A stretch of DNA of 64,000 nt. Source: Thioalkalivibrio sp. GTDB lineage: Bacteria; Pseudomonadota; Gammaproteobacteria; Ectothiorhodospirales; Ectothiorhodospiraceae. The notes beneath the pieces were generated by a model. It searched no databases, was not told the DNA's origin, and saw only the letters and a program-made list of their open reading frames with translations. The DNA is taken from NCBI GenBank assembly GCA_007116035.1, contig SKJG01000076.1:1-64000 (forward strand). Direction: 5' to 3'. Shown here one piece after another: positions 1 through 9,648 of the stretch (position 1 is its first letter; each line of letters starts with the position of its first letter). Position numbers and translations under genes: made by a program.

Positions 1-654
1 CGGGAATTTGGTCCCTTTGAACGGGTTCTATGGGCCGTCGGCCGGCGCCCAAAGACGCGGGATATCGGCCTGGAGGCCGCTGGCGTCGAGATCCGCCCGA
101 ATCATACCGTTCCGGTGGACGAATGGCAGGAGACCAACGTACCTGGCGTGTTCGCCTTGGGCGACATCATCGGCAAGGGACCGCTGACACCCGTGGCCAT
201 CGCCGCCGGGCGCCGGCTTGCCGACCGTTGGTTCGTACCGGAACGGAACCCGTTACCGGTGGACTATCAGCAACTCCCGACGGTCACCTTCACCCACCCC
301 CCCACTGCCGCGGTCGGCATGACCGAGCCACAGGCGGTGGAACGCTTCGGCGACGCGGTACACGTGTACGAGACGGAGTACGGCGGCCTCGCCCGTGCCT
401 TCGCCGAAGCTGACATCGCACCGATTGCGATGAAGCTGGTCTGCGCGGGAGAGGACGAACGCGTGGTCGGCATCCACATGGTCGGCGATGCTGTAGACGA
501 GATGCTGCAGGGCTTCGCAGTCGCGGTGCGCATGGGTGCAACCAAGCGTGACTTCGACCTGACCATCCCGATCCATCCAACCAGCTCCGAGGAACTGGTT
601 ACGCTGAAGGTCTCGCGCCCCGGACAGATGGACCCTTTGGCCGACGCTGCCTGA
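1..654 (+). CDS. gor: Glutathione-disulfide reductase / pyridine nucleotide-disulfide oxidoreductase, C-terminal part (5' truncated by window)
   Basis: Frame 1 is open from base 1 (REFGPFERVLWAVGRRPKTRDIGLEAAGVEIRPNHTVPVDEWQETNVPGVFALGDIIG...), giving the second NAD/FAD motif (VFALGD) and dimerisation domain ending ..HPTSSEELVTL. Confidence 0.88.
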   Translation, partial: REFGPFERVLWAVGRRPKTRDIGLEAAGVEIRPNHTVPVDEWQETNVPGVFALGDIIGKGPLTPVAIAAGRRLADRWFVPERNPLPVDYQQLPTVTFTHPPTAAVGMTEPQAVERFGDAVHVYETEYGGLARAFAEADIAPIAMKLVCAGEDERVVGIHMVGDAVDEMLQGFAVAVRMGATKRDFDLTIPIHPTSSEELVTLKVSRPGQMDPLADAA

Positions 655-750
655 CCCGCGCGCGGCCAGGGACGGCCGTGGATTCCCTCTCCTCGCGGCC
701 TACCAGGCACCGTAGGAGCGCGCGAACACCCCCGGCCCAGCCGGGCCGAC

Positions 751-1704
751 TCATTGGTGCCATGCAAGGCCCCGAACGAATGCAACCCGTTCAGCAGGAC
801 TGAGGGCGCTCTGCGCTGCGCGCGCATCGATGCGTTCGACGCTACCCAGAAGGCCGGTGCCGTTCGCAATCTGCACGGCAAGGCCCGGCCGGGCGTTCAG
901 TTCGAGGATCAGCGGGCCGCGGTCGCGGTCGAGTACCACATCGACGCCAAGGTAACCCAGCCCGGTGAGTTCGTAACAGCCGGCGGCCAATTCCAGCAGG
1001 CGGCCCCAGCCGGGGATCGCGATACCACCTAGCGGGGCGCCAGTATCCGGGTGTCGATCGACGATGTCGTTCAGCAGAACGCCGTGGCCGGTGACGCCGG
1101 TGGCAATATCAATACCCGCCCCCACGGCGCCCTGGTGCAGGTTGGCCTTGCCGTCGGAGGCGCGGGTCGGCAGTCGCACCATCGCCATCGCGGGGTAGCC
1201 CTTGTAGACCACCGTGCGGATATCGGGCACACCCTGAAAACTGACCTGTTCGAACAACGGGTCGAAGAGGACCCGGTATTCGATCATCGCCCGATCCGGC
1301 TGGCCGCCGAGGCTGTACATGCCGCTCAGGATGTTGGAAACGTGGTGCTTGAGACCATCCAGATCCACCAGCAGGCCGGAGGCCTTGCGAAATTGCTCGC
1401 CCACCCTGCCCGTGAGCACCAGAATCCCGTTGCCACCGCTGCCGTGAGCGGGCTTGATCACAAAGTCCTCGCGCCCGGCGACGATGGCAGGAAGGTGCCG
1501 GACGTCGTGGTTGGTCTCGATCACCCCGTACAATTCGGGTACCGAGATGCCGGCGCCGAGCGCGACAGCCTTGGTCTGCAGCTTGTCGTCCACCAGGGGG
1601 TAGCGACTGCGCGGATTCAGTGCAGCGATCATCTGGGTGTTGCGGCGGTTCATGCCCACGACACCCTGGCGGCGCAGTTCCCCAGGGGTGATGAACCACT
1701 TCAT
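751..1704 (-). CDS. RimK-related alpha-L-glutamate ligase-like ATP-grasp protein
   Basis: MKWFITPGELRRQGVVGMNRRNTQMIAALNPRSRYPLVDDKLQTK...; ATP-grasp motifs FVIKPAHGSGGNGILVL and LILELNARPGL. Confidence 0.88.
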   Translation of the reverse strand: MKWFITPGELRRQGVVGMNRRNTQMIAALNPRSRYPLVDDKLQTKAVALGAGISVPELYGVIETNHDVRHLPAIVAGREDFVIKPAHGSGGNGILVLTGRVGEQFRKASGLLVDLDGLKHHVSNILSGMYSLGGQPDRAMIEYRVLFDPLFEQVSFQGVPDIRTVVYKGYPAMAMVRLPTRASDGKANLHQGAVGAGIDIATGVTGHGVLLNDIVDRHPDTGAPLGGIAIPGWGRLLELAAGCYELTGLGYLGVDVVLDRDRGPLILELNARPGLAVQIANGTGLLGSVERIDARAAQSALSPAERVAFVRGLAWHQ

Positions 1705-3230
1705 GGACCGGAGCGCCCGGCCAGCACCCGGAACCGCAGCAACTCAGACAGGCGGTACCCCGTATAACGCCCCAGCAGCAGAGTGGCAGCGAGCACGATC
1801 AGGAGTAGTTCCGGGAACACGAAGATCAGGTGCTCGATATAGGGATTGATCATCAGCAGATATCCGGCCACCGCGACCATCAGGCTTCCGATCCCCTGCC
1901 GGATCGCGTCCCCAGCCCCGTGCTCCTCCCAGACGATCGACATGCGTTCGATGGTCATCGCCAGGATCACCATGGGGAACAACGCGATGGCCAGACCATG
2001 TTCGATCCCCAGGCGGTGACTGAGGATACTCAAGGTGAGCATCAGCATCACCACGATGCTGACCACGGCCGCCAGCCGGGGTACCAGCAGCAGCTTCAGG
2101 TGTTCCAGATAGAACCGGATGGCCAGCCCCAGGGACACGATGAGGGTGAACAGGATCACCCCGCCGAGCAACTCGGTCTCGCGAAACGACAGTGCGATCA
2201 GTACCGGCATGAAGGTGCCGAAAGTCTGCACGCCGACCACGTTGCGCAAGAGCACGATGATCATCGCGCCGACCGGGACCATCAGAAGTACCCGGTACAT
2301 GTTCTGGGTCTGCACCGGCAGGCCGAACAGCGAAAAATCCATCACCCGGGAGTTCAGGAGTTTCGCGCGCTGCTGAGCGGTATCCACCGCGTCCTGAAAA
2401 TTTCGGCTGACCGCGAAGCTGACCTGCGCGTTGCCGGCACGGTTGAGTTCTATCGGATCCTCATCTCCGTACCACCAGACCAGGAAGTGATCGGGGTAGC
2501 CCACGCTGCCGTCGTTGGGGTTGATCGCAACCCACTCACGGGTGTTGTGGACCTCGAGCCAGGTCCGGGGCTGCAGGTCCCGGCCACGATCCGTCAACTG
2601 CAGCCCATGGGCCATGCGGGCCGGTATACGGGCACCCGCCAGCAGTTCGATCGCGACAGCCACGCGGTCGCGATCGCTGGCATTCCCGGGCTGGAACAGA
2701 CGCACGTTCTCATCGGCACCACTGAGCAGGTCGCGTACCAGCACGGTCGCGAAGCTGGTGATGTCGGCGGAACGCGCACGCACCTGCTCGACGATGGTCT
2801 CGGCCGCGGACCGGTAGGGCTCGTCCAGATCCGGGACATCGGCGGGGCCAGGGTAGTCCGGCTGGGTTCGCAGAGAGCGTTGCAACTGGTAGACCGTGGC
2901 ACGGTAGTAGACCACCTGCCGACCGCTCGGACTGCGTGTGGTCCAGGTTGCTTCCCGGTTAGCACCGTCCATACCGGTGGCCAAACCGTAGCCGCGGGAT
3001 ACGAAGTGTTCGTCCAGAAGGGCAAAGCCGGGTGGCTCATGCGGCAGGAACAGCCGGGCGGTGAGCGCGCCACCCGTTGGCTCGAACGCGACGCGCGCTT
3101 CGACGGTCCAGTTGTCAGTGGTCTGGGCCGGCAGCACCGGGAAGCCGAGATTCCAGACCTTGTGATAAAAGACCCCGAGGCTGAGCGCTGTCAGAAACAG
3201 AATCAGCAGCGGAAGGTGCAGGCGCCTCAT
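1701..3230 (-). CDS. Inactive transglutaminase-like domain fused to 7 transmembrane helices
   Basis: N-terminal TM, transglutaminase-like fold without the catalytic Cys (..GNASDRDRVAVAIELLAGARIPARMAHGLQ..WLEVHNTREWVAINPNDG), then multi-TM C-terminus; overlaps the downstream ligase gene by 4 bp. Confidence 0.85.
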   Translation of the reverse strand: MRRLHLPLLILFLTALSLGVFYHKVWNLGFPVLPAQTTDNWTVEARVAFEPTGGALTARLFLPHEPPGFALLDEHFVSRGYGLATGMDGANREATWTTRSPSGRQVVYYRATVYQLQRSLRTQPDYPGPADVPDLDEPYRSAAETIVEQVRARSADITSFATVLVRDLLSGADENVRLFQPGNASDRDRVAVAIELLAGARIPARMAHGLQLTDRGRDLQPRTWLEVHNTREWVAINPNDGSVGYPDHFLVWWYGDEDPIELNRAGNAQVSFAVSRNFQDAVDTAQQRAKLLNSRVMDFSLFGLPVQTQNMYRVLLMVPVGAMIIVLLRNVVGVQTFGTFMPVLIALSFRETELLGGVILFTLIVSLGLAIRFYLEHLKLLLVPRLAAVVSIVVMLMLTLSILSHRLGIEHGLAIALFPMVILAMTIERMSIVWEEHGAGDAIRQGIGSLMVAVAGYLLMINPYIEHLIFVFPELLLIVLAATLLLGRYTGYRLSELLRFRVLAGRSGP

Positions 3231-3841
3231 AACCCCCGCGCCACGTGCCGCTTCCCTGCCGCCGGGGCCGCATCGTAAGCCGAAGGATCAACTGCCGGGT
3301 GCAATCCCGTGGGGTCCGGGACGCCCTCCGGCAACGCGCAGCGGGGCGACTGGGTAAACGTCTCCGCCGGGTCCACCACGATGGCCCCCGCCATGTGATT
3401 ACGGCCCACCAGGGCCTGGTAATTCAGCTGCGTACGGTCGACCAGGTTCATTTCCTCTTCGCGGTAGACGCTACCCATGCACAGTCCGATCGTGACCACG
3501 GGCCGCCGCTGGTGCTCGCCATCGTGGCGAATGATCCGGACGTATCGGGTGACTTTGCGCTCCAGCCGCACCTTGCTGTCCGGAGTCTCGGGGTCGATGA
3601 TGTCAAAGGCGATCCAGCGCTCCCCATCGCGGCGGAAGGCCTCCTTGTTCAGCGCATTCAGCGACGATGTGGTGGCCCCGGTATCCATCTTGGCCTTCAG
3701 CGATATTCCTTCAGGAAAAATTTCGACCCGCTCGACCCAGCCGAAGATGGAACGGCTTGCGGGTTCGTCCGCGGCAAGGCCGCTGCTCGCAAAAAACAGG
3801 GTCAGCAGCAACGCAGCTGCGCGCAAAACGTGCGGGTACAT
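3227..3841 (-). CDS. Secreted RimB/retropepsin-like aspartic protease (annotated as ATP-dependent zinc protease)
   Basis: Signal peptide MYPHVLRAAALLLTLFFASSGLA; SIFGWVERVEIFPEGISLKAKMDTGATTSSLNA has the DTGA motif. Start chosen at internal Met; overlaps next gene by 4 bp. Confidence 0.82.
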   Translation of the reverse strand: MYPHVLRAAALLLTLFFASSGLAADEPASRSIFGWVERVEIFPEGISLKAKMDTGATTSSLNALNKEAFRRDGERWIAFDIIDPETPDSKVRLERKVTRYVRIIRHDGEHQRRPVVTIGLCMGSVYREEEMNLVDRTQLNYQALVGRNHMAGAIVVDPAETFTQSPRCALPEGVPDPTGLHPAVDPSAYDAAPAAGKRHVARGL

Positions 3842-4175
3842 CGGGTCCTCCATCGAATCCATCGGGCCAGCATTCACTGGCTCCTTTTGCCGGAGCCATA
3901 AGATTTTAATTATACGCGGATTCCGACCTCTTGAGGCATCAAGCGTTCCCATTGCCATGACCCCGTCACCCGTCCTTCGCCACGAATCCGGGAACCGTCG
4001 ACGGAACGCCACTTCCCGGACTGCGAACGATGCCCGCATCACGCAAACTCCGCGATCTGCGTCTACTATCACTGAAGCCTGCGGTCGTCAGGCAAAACAA
4101 GGTACGTGCGGTCCGCCCCCCGGGGCGAGGACATGCGCGGCTCATCAGCAGCCTGCTTGCCCGGAGGTAGCCGCG

Positions 4176-4409
4176 ATGAATGACGCCATCGCCGACGTGA
4201 CGGTACACATCGATGAGAGCATCGACCCCGAAACCCGGATCAGTCTTGAAAACAGACTCCTGGCCCTGAACGGCGTGGCCGCCGCATCCAGTGATAACGG
4301 GAGGTCCCACCTTCTGGTGGTGAAATTCGATCCCGAGAGACTGCAGAGTCACGATATTTTGCAGGCCGTGATCGCAACCGGTCTCCATGCGGAGCTGATC
4401 GGCCTCTGA
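4176..4409 (+). CDS. Small HMA-like (heavy-metal-associated fold) protein
   Basis: 77 aa MNDAIADVTVHIDESIDPETRISLENRLLALNGVAAASSDNGRSHLLVVKFDPERLQSHDILQAVIATGLHAELIGL; ferredoxin-like pattern, no CxxC. Confidence 0.6.
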   Translation: MNDAIADVTVHIDESIDPETRISLENRLLALNGVAAASSDNGRSHLLVVKFDPERLQSHDILQAVIATGLHAELIGL

Positions 4410-4579
4410 GGTGGCTCATTTGCCATGCACCGCGGTCCGCCTTGGTGGCTCGAGCCGATTGCCGCGCGTTCGGCCGGACCAAAGAGAGGCGATACGGGAA
4501 CAGACACACGACCCCGGGCGACAGCCCGCCCTTTCCGGCCATGTCGCACTCTTTCTGCGCGATTCCGCAACGGCCGGCG

Positions 4580-4764
4580 CGATCATCTCCAACTGCGTGA
4601 TCAACCTGTCTCCGGACAAACCCCCGGTCTTCCGGGGAGCCGCTTTTCGCATCCTGAAACCTGGCGGCCGGCTTGCCATCGGTGACGTCGTCGACAGCGC
4701 CGCGCGACCCCGGGACATGCGCAACGAACCTGTGCTCTACGCCGGCTGCATCGCCGGTGCGCCG
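4580..4764 (+). pseudogene. arsM: Fragment of arsenite S-adenosylmethyltransferase
   Basis: In-frame segment IISNCVINLSPDKPPVFRGAAFRILKPGGRLAIGDVVDSAARPRDMRNEPVLYAGCIAGA matches the conserved ArsM core (ISNCVINLSPDK..R.LKPGGR..ISDVV...LY.GC.AGA); the SAM-binding N-terminus and C-terminus are absent. Confidence 0.7.
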
Positions 4765-4817
4765 GTGACAGCCACGCTGATGCTCCCGCCGCCACCCCGG
4801 AAAAACCAGTGCGAGCA

Positions 4818-5627
4818 TCAGCTCGGTGCGTTTCCCGAATGGTTCCGCTCCGCAATCGGGACACCATACCGTTGTGCGAAAGCGACGACTTCCGCGCGCA
4901 GCGCCGGATCCAGACGGGCCATCACCTCGGCCTGGATGCTGTCCGGCACGCATCCGTAATACGCTTCGGCCATCGCCCCCGCGATACACGCCAGCGTGTC
5001 CGCATCACCGCCGAGCGAGACGGAGCGACGCACGGCATCCTCGAAATCCGTCGATTGCAGGAAGGCAGCGGCCGCGGCCGGCACCGTGCCCTGGCAGGTC
5101 ATGTCGAACCCGCCGCGGCTTTGCAGGGTGTTCCAATCGAGGTCGCAGTCGTAGCCGAAGCGCTCCCACAAGGAGGCCGCAATCCGGTCCTTACTCTGCC
5201 CTGTCCGCCCGGCCCACACCGCCGCCGCCACCGCCTGCGCGCCCTTGATCCCTTCCGGGTGATCGTGCGTGACCTCCGCGCTCCGGGCCGCCTCGCGCAA
5301 CACGGCGTCGAGATCGTCGAAGGCCCAGCCAATGGCCGCGACGCGCATCGCCGACCCGTTGCCGAAGCTGTTATACGCGGGTGCGTCCGCCTCGAAGAGC
5401 CAGCGGTAGAACCAACCGCCGTACCCGGCCCGCGGGTAGCGCCGTCCCCACTTCCGGAGCGAGTCCGCGTAGTCGGTACCGGCCATCACCGCGCTGGCCA
5501 CCGCAACCGTCAGAACCGTATCGTCCGTGAACCGCGAGCCGGGTACGAACAGTGGAAAGCCCTTCGGCTGAGGCGCCGCACCCTCGTGCACCGAACCAAT
5601 GATGTCGCCGGAAATGGCGCCGATCAT
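4818..5627 (-). CDS. ADP-ribosylglycohydrolase (DraG-like) family protein
   Basis: MIGAISGDIIGSVHE...FTDDTVLT...GGDADTLACIAGAMAEAYYG motifs. Confidence 0.9.
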   Translation of the reverse strand: MIGAISGDIIGSVHEGAAPQPKGFPLFVPGSRFTDDTVLTVAVASAVMAGTDYADSLRKWGRRYPRAGYGGWFYRWLFEADAPAYNSFGNGSAMRVAAIGWAFDDLDAVLREAARSAEVTHDHPEGIKGAQAVAAAVWAGRTGQSKDRIAASLWERFGYDCDLDWNTLQSRGGFDMTCQGTVPAAAAAFLQSTDFEDAVRRSVSLGGDADTLACIAGAMAEAYYGCVPDSIQAEVMARLDPALRAEVVAFAQRYGVPIAERNHSGNAPS

Positions 5628-5947
5628 GCATCACCTTCTGCACAAGGCTCTCGCATTCCAACACACCTCCGGCCATGTGCCGATTCGTGACGCCCAAGCG
5701 CAATCGTGGTGAAACCGTCCGCCTGCACCTTGCCGGCCTCGCTCTGTTCAGAGCCTCTCAAGGCAATCGCTGCGGCAACCCGGCAGCGTATTCCGCATGA
5801 CCCAGGGGTTTCTGCTGTCGGAACCGGACAGGAGACCTGCCCCCCTATTTTTGCACGCATTCCGTGGCATCGCTGTTCCAGGACTGCATACTGGGCATCT
5901 CTTCGGGTGTTTTCCCCGTGGCATGGGCATGAGGCGGACCAACTGAC

Positions 5948-6430
5948 ATGAAGGGCTCCTGGCGTGATCTTGTACTCCTCCTCCTTGTCGCAGGCGGATT
6001 TGCGACCGAGGCTGCCAGTTCGGAGTTGGCGGGCTATTGGTCCTGCCCCGCGAAGGTACAGCTGGCGGCCGTCGGCCAGAGTGAGCTGACCCTGCAGCTG
6101 GACACCCGCGCTCACCTGAATCCCGAGGGGCGTTACGAGAGCGAGGGGGATGCCATCGTGCTCTTCGGAAGGTGGCCGTTGACGCTGGCGGCGACGAGCC
6201 GTGGGCAATGGCTGCGCGAACAGCAGAACGTCACGGTCACCGTGGAAACGCTGGAACTGTCCCCAGGGTCGACTCTGGGCGTTGAACTGCAGCGCCAGCT
6301 GATCCTGCAGATCACGTCGCTGTTTCCGGAACTCCCACATACGCAGACCACGCGCATTCTCGCCGAAACGCCCACGCAGCTTGTGCTCGAAGACGCGTTT
6401 GGCGAGCAATACACCTGCAGCCGGTTGTAA
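5948..6430 (+). CDS. Hypothetical secreted protein
   Basis: Signal-peptide-like N-terminus MKGSWRDLVLLLLVAGGFATEAASS; intact 160 aa ORF; no family recognised. Confidence 0.6.
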   Translation: MKGSWRDLVLLLLVAGGFATEAASSELAGYWSCPAKVQLAAVGQSELTLQLDTRAHLNPEGRYESEGDAIVLFGRWPLTLAATSRGQWLREQQNVTVTVETLELSPGSTLGVELQRQLILQITSLFPELPHTQTTRILAETPTQLVLEDAFGEQYTCSRL

Positions 6431-6527
6431 GTCGAACGCAGCAACCGATGCCTATCGGTCCCCTGCCACGCCGTCGGGCTGCGCAGCATCGGAAACCTCA
6501 GCGCGGCGATTGGCTAGAATACGTGTC

Positions 6528-7130
6528 ATGGACGCCATCAGTGAGTTGGGCACCCTTCCCGCGCTGATGGCGGGCATCAGCCTGAGCGCCGCGGCGGGAT
6601 TGCGGGTGTTCCTGCCGGTGCTGGCGCTGGGGCTTGCCACGCGCTTCGGGCTGCTGGAACTGGGCGAGCAATTCGCCTGGCTGGCTTCCGACCCGGTGCT
6701 GATGGTGGTGGGCATTGCGGCCCTGCTCGAGATCGGCACGTACTACATCCCCATTGTCGACAACCTGCTCGACACCCTGGCCACTCCGGCGGCCATTGGG
6801 GGCGGCACGGTCATCGTTGCGGCGCTGCTGCCGGAGATGCACGGGCTACTGCAGTGGGGCATCGCGGCTCTGCTGGGCGGTGGTGCAGCGGGCATCACAC
6901 AGGGAACGACCGTGCTGGCGCGCGGCGTATCCACGGCGTCGACCGGCGGCCTCGGCAACCCCCTGATCGCGACTTCCGAAACCGGCGGCAGCCTGGTCGC
7001 GATCCTGCTCGCCCTGTTGATCCCGGTGGTCTTCGGTGTGGTGGTGATCCTGGTCCTGGCCTGGCTGCTGGTGCGGCTGGTCCGGCTGTTACGTAGCAGA
7101 CGGCACCGGGCACCGGCTCCCGGCGGTTGA
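6528..7130 (+). CDS. DUF4126-like integral membrane protein
   Basis: MDAISELGTLPALMAGISLSAAAGLRVFLPVLALGLATR...; multi-TM, AGLRVFLP motif. Confidence 0.8.
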   Translation: MDAISELGTLPALMAGISLSAAAGLRVFLPVLALGLATRFGLLELGEQFAWLASDPVLMVVGIAALLEIGTYYIPIVDNLLDTLATPAAIGGGTVIVAALLPEMHGLLQWGIAALLGGGAAGITQGTTVLARGVSTASTGGLGNPLIATSETGGSLVAILLALLIPVVFGVVVILVLAWLLVRLVRLLRSRRHRAPAPGG

Positions 7131-7290
7131 GAAAGCCGTCGCATCCCGGGTTACCTGCAGCATCGCCGTCTACGGGGCTCAATCCCCACAACGCAAAAGC
7201 ACCGATGAACCGCCCGGCCAGGCCCCATTGCGCAGCGGTAGCGAGTTCCTTATCGTCGCCAGCATCCTTGACTTTCGACGAGAGCGTGGC

Positions 7291-8811
7291 ATGAAGGTAC
7301 TGGTCGTTCTTGGGCACCCTCGCGTCGAGAGCCTGTGCGGAGCACTGGCCGCGGCGTTTGAAACGGGGGCACGAGAGGCCGGCGCCGAGGTCCGAAACTT
7401 GCGTCTCTCGGCGCTGGAGTTCGACCCCCACGTGCGCAGGGAATCACCGAACCAGCAGCCGCTGGAAGCGGGTTTACGGGAGGCACGGGAACTGATCGTC
7501 TGGGCCGAGCACCTGGTGTTCGTCTACCCGACCTGGTGGGGAACGATGCCGGCCTTGCTGAAAGGGTTCCTGGACCGGGTGTTTACCCCCGGCTTTGCGT
7601 TCCGGACCTGCGAGGGAGGCACCGGTTACCAGGGATTGCTGGGCGAACGTTCAGCGCAGTTGATCACGACCATGGATACCCCACCGCTGATTCATCGCCT
7701 GGTCTATCGCCAGCCCGGTCGCGAAGCGATGGCGCGTGCGACCCTGGGCTTCTGTGGCATCCGGCCGGTGCGCTCTCTGGTCTTCGGCCCGGTGCGGACC
7801 TCGAGCCCGGAGCAACGCCAGCGCTGGCTGGACCGCGCCCGCCGCCAGGGCCAGAGGCTGCAACGTGGCCGGTTCACACCCAGCGAGCGGCTGCGCCACA
7901 AAGCAAGCTCTTGGCTCCGGGGCGTGCGCCTACAGTTCTACCCGATGACCTGGCTGGCCTACACTGCCGGGGCGCTCGCAGCCGGGCCGCCGGGCGGCGT
8001 GTTCGGCAACCCGGTCTTCTGGCTGGGCTATCTCTGTCTGTTCCTGCTGGAGGTGGCGACGGTCCTGAGCAATGAACTGCTGGACGTACGCAGTGACCGC
8101 AACAACCGCTTCTTCAGCATGTTCACCGGAGGCTCCCGGGTGCTGGTCGAAGGCTTACTGAGCCCGCGGGAGGTTCAGGCCGGCATTGCGGTCAGCCTGG
8201 CCGCCTTCGTCGCGGCCACCGTGGCGCTCCTGACCCTGACGCCGGGCTCCGCAGCGGCAGCGCTCGCGGTGCTGGCTCTGCTGACGTTCCTGGCCATCGG
8301 CTACACCGTGCCGCCCATGAAACTCAGCTACCGCGGACTGGGCGAGATCGACGTGGCGGTCACCCACAGCCTCGGCGTGATCCTGTGTGGCTTCGTGTTC
8401 CTGGGCGGGCACTGGCAGGATCCGCTGCCTTGGCTGCTGAGCCTGCCGCTGCTGCTGGCGATCCTGCCGTCGATCACCCTATCGGGCATTCCCGACCTCG
8501 AAGCCGATGCGGCTGCCGGCAAGCGCACGCTGGCCGTACGCCTGGGGCACCGGAACACGCTGTGGCTGGCCACCGCGTTCACAGTACTCGCGGCGGCTGC
8601 GGCGGTACTATGGGACCTCTTCGGCGTGGCCAATGGGGCCTACGCGGGGATCGCCTATCTTGCCGTCCCTCACGCCCTGTGGCTGACTTGGCTGCTATAC
8701 AGACGCATCGAATCCGCGGCTTCTCCGGGCCGCATCGATGGCCTGATGGCGGCCTCTCTCACCTTCATACTCTGGTTTGGCATCGTCCCGGTACTGCGGC
8801 TCGCGGGTTGA
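7291..8811 (+). CDS. Fusion: N-terminal NAD(P)H-dependent (flavodoxin-like) quinone reductase + C-terminal UbiA-family prenyltransferase
   Basis: N-term MKVLVVLGHPRVESLCGALAAAFETGA..VYPTWWGTMPALLKGFLDRVF; C-term multi-TM with SNELLDVRSDRNN and GIPDLEADAAAGKRTLAVRLG prenyltransferase motifs, in one continuous ORF. Confidence 0.85.
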   Translation: MKVLVVLGHPRVESLCGALAAAFETGAREAGAEVRNLRLSALEFDPHVRRESPNQQPLEAGLREARELIVWAEHLVFVYPTWWGTMPALLKGFLDRVFTPGFAFRTCEGGTGYQGLLGERSAQLITTMDTPPLIHRLVYRQPGREAMARATLGFCGIRPVRSLVFGPVRTSSPEQRQRWLDRARRQGQRLQRGRFTPSERLRHKASSWLRGVRLQFYPMTWLAYTAGALAAGPPGGVFGNPVFWLGYLCLFLLEVATVLSNELLDVRSDRNNRFFSMFTGGSRVLVEGLLSPREVQAGIAVSLAAFVAATVALLTLTPGSAAAALAVLALLTFLAIGYTVPPMKLSYRGLGEIDVAVTHSLGVILCGFVFLGGHWQDPLPWLLSLPLLLAILPSITLSGIPDLEADAAAGKRTLAVRLGHRNTLWLATAFTVLAAAAAVLWDLFGVANGAYAGIAYLAVPHALWLTWLLYRRIESAASPGRIDGLMAASLTFILWFGIVPVLRLAG

Positions 8812-8954
8812 CTCGCATTTGCCGCGTTTGCGCGCACGATGCCGTGCGACGCAACCCCCACTGGTGCCATTCGCTTGCGCTCATCGGCACCCTACGCAGC
8901 GACAGGCGCAGGGTGCCGGGCAGCCGAACCGTACCCGGAACGGCGGTTCCGACC

Positions 8955-9164
8955 CTATCGGCGAACGCCAAAGAGGGTCAGCAGCAGGCCAACCACCACA
9001 GCGACACCGCCACCGATGAAGTACCACATGGTCTCATCGGTGAAGCGACCGGTCAGGGCCTCGTGTGCCTGGTCGACGAATCCCTCGGAGGCCTGCCAGC
9101 CGAAATAAAGGGCGACGATCCCTGCGACCAGCAGGGCGATACCGAGAATGCGAACAGGGCTCAT
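8955..9164 (-). CDS. DUF3185-like small membrane protein
   Basis: MSPVRILGIALLVAGIVALYFGWQASEGFVDQAHEALTGRFTDETMWYFIGGGVAVVVGLLLTLFGVRR. Confidence 0.8.
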   Translation of the reverse strand: MSPVRILGIALLVAGIVALYFGWQASEGFVDQAHEALTGRFTDETMWYFIGGGVAVVVGLLLTLFGVRR

Positions 9165-9287
9165 CCGTTTCCTCCTATGCAAGACCTGCCACCGCCGATC
9201 TCCACGGTAACGGCTGGCAGTCTCGAGATGGTTAATCGTCGCATCGGCGGCCAGAATCACCCTCCGGCCGCCGATACGAGGGAAAGC

Positions 9288-9452
9288 TCAGATCCGCGGT
9301 CTTCTGCCCGTAACCAGGAACACGAGCGCGAGCACCAGACCGACGACGAACAGGATCCAGGCGATGTTCGTGGCCGCTCCGGCAACGCCGGTCAATCCCA
9401 AAGCTCCCGCAACGATGGCGACGATCAGAAAGATCAATGCCCAGTAAATCAT
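9288..9452 (-). CDS. DUF1328-like small membrane protein
   Basis: MIYWALIFLIVAIVAGALGLTGVAGAATNIAWILFVVGLVLALVFLVTGRRPRI. Confidence 0.85.
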   Translation of the reverse strand: MIYWALIFLIVAIVAGALGLTGVAGAATNIAWILFVVGLVLALVFLVTGRRPRI

Positions 9453-9648
9453 GGCGACCTCCTTGTTACGAGTGGTGTTAATGACTCTAGCACCTGTACG
9501 GGATCTTTCCACCAAAATTTCGTCTCGGACGCGATCGGATAGAGGATGACTCAGACGCTTCGCCGGGACCCTGGGAACCTCCCGCCGCAACCCCCTCGAT
9601 CGAAACGGGAATCGCGGCACCACACGCCTGGAGGTGGGTCGAAATCGC

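Noticed and set aside
1830-3278. 482-aa plus-strand ORF opposite the 7TM transglutaminase gene
   Set aside because: H/Q/D-rich antisense frame without domain signature.
4240-4989. Minus-strand ORF containing CPDCGAEPFGKRTEL, zinc-ribbon-like
   Set aside because: Overlaps the 3' part of the ADP-ribosylglycohydrolase gene in another frame and the arsM remnant on the other strand; isolated chance CxxC.
6895-7431. Minus-strand ORF with WGLAGRFIGAFALWGLSPVDG in the DUF4126/fusion intergenic region
   Set aside because: Looks superficially protein-like for about 40 residues, but overlaps two confident genes and has no recognisable family.
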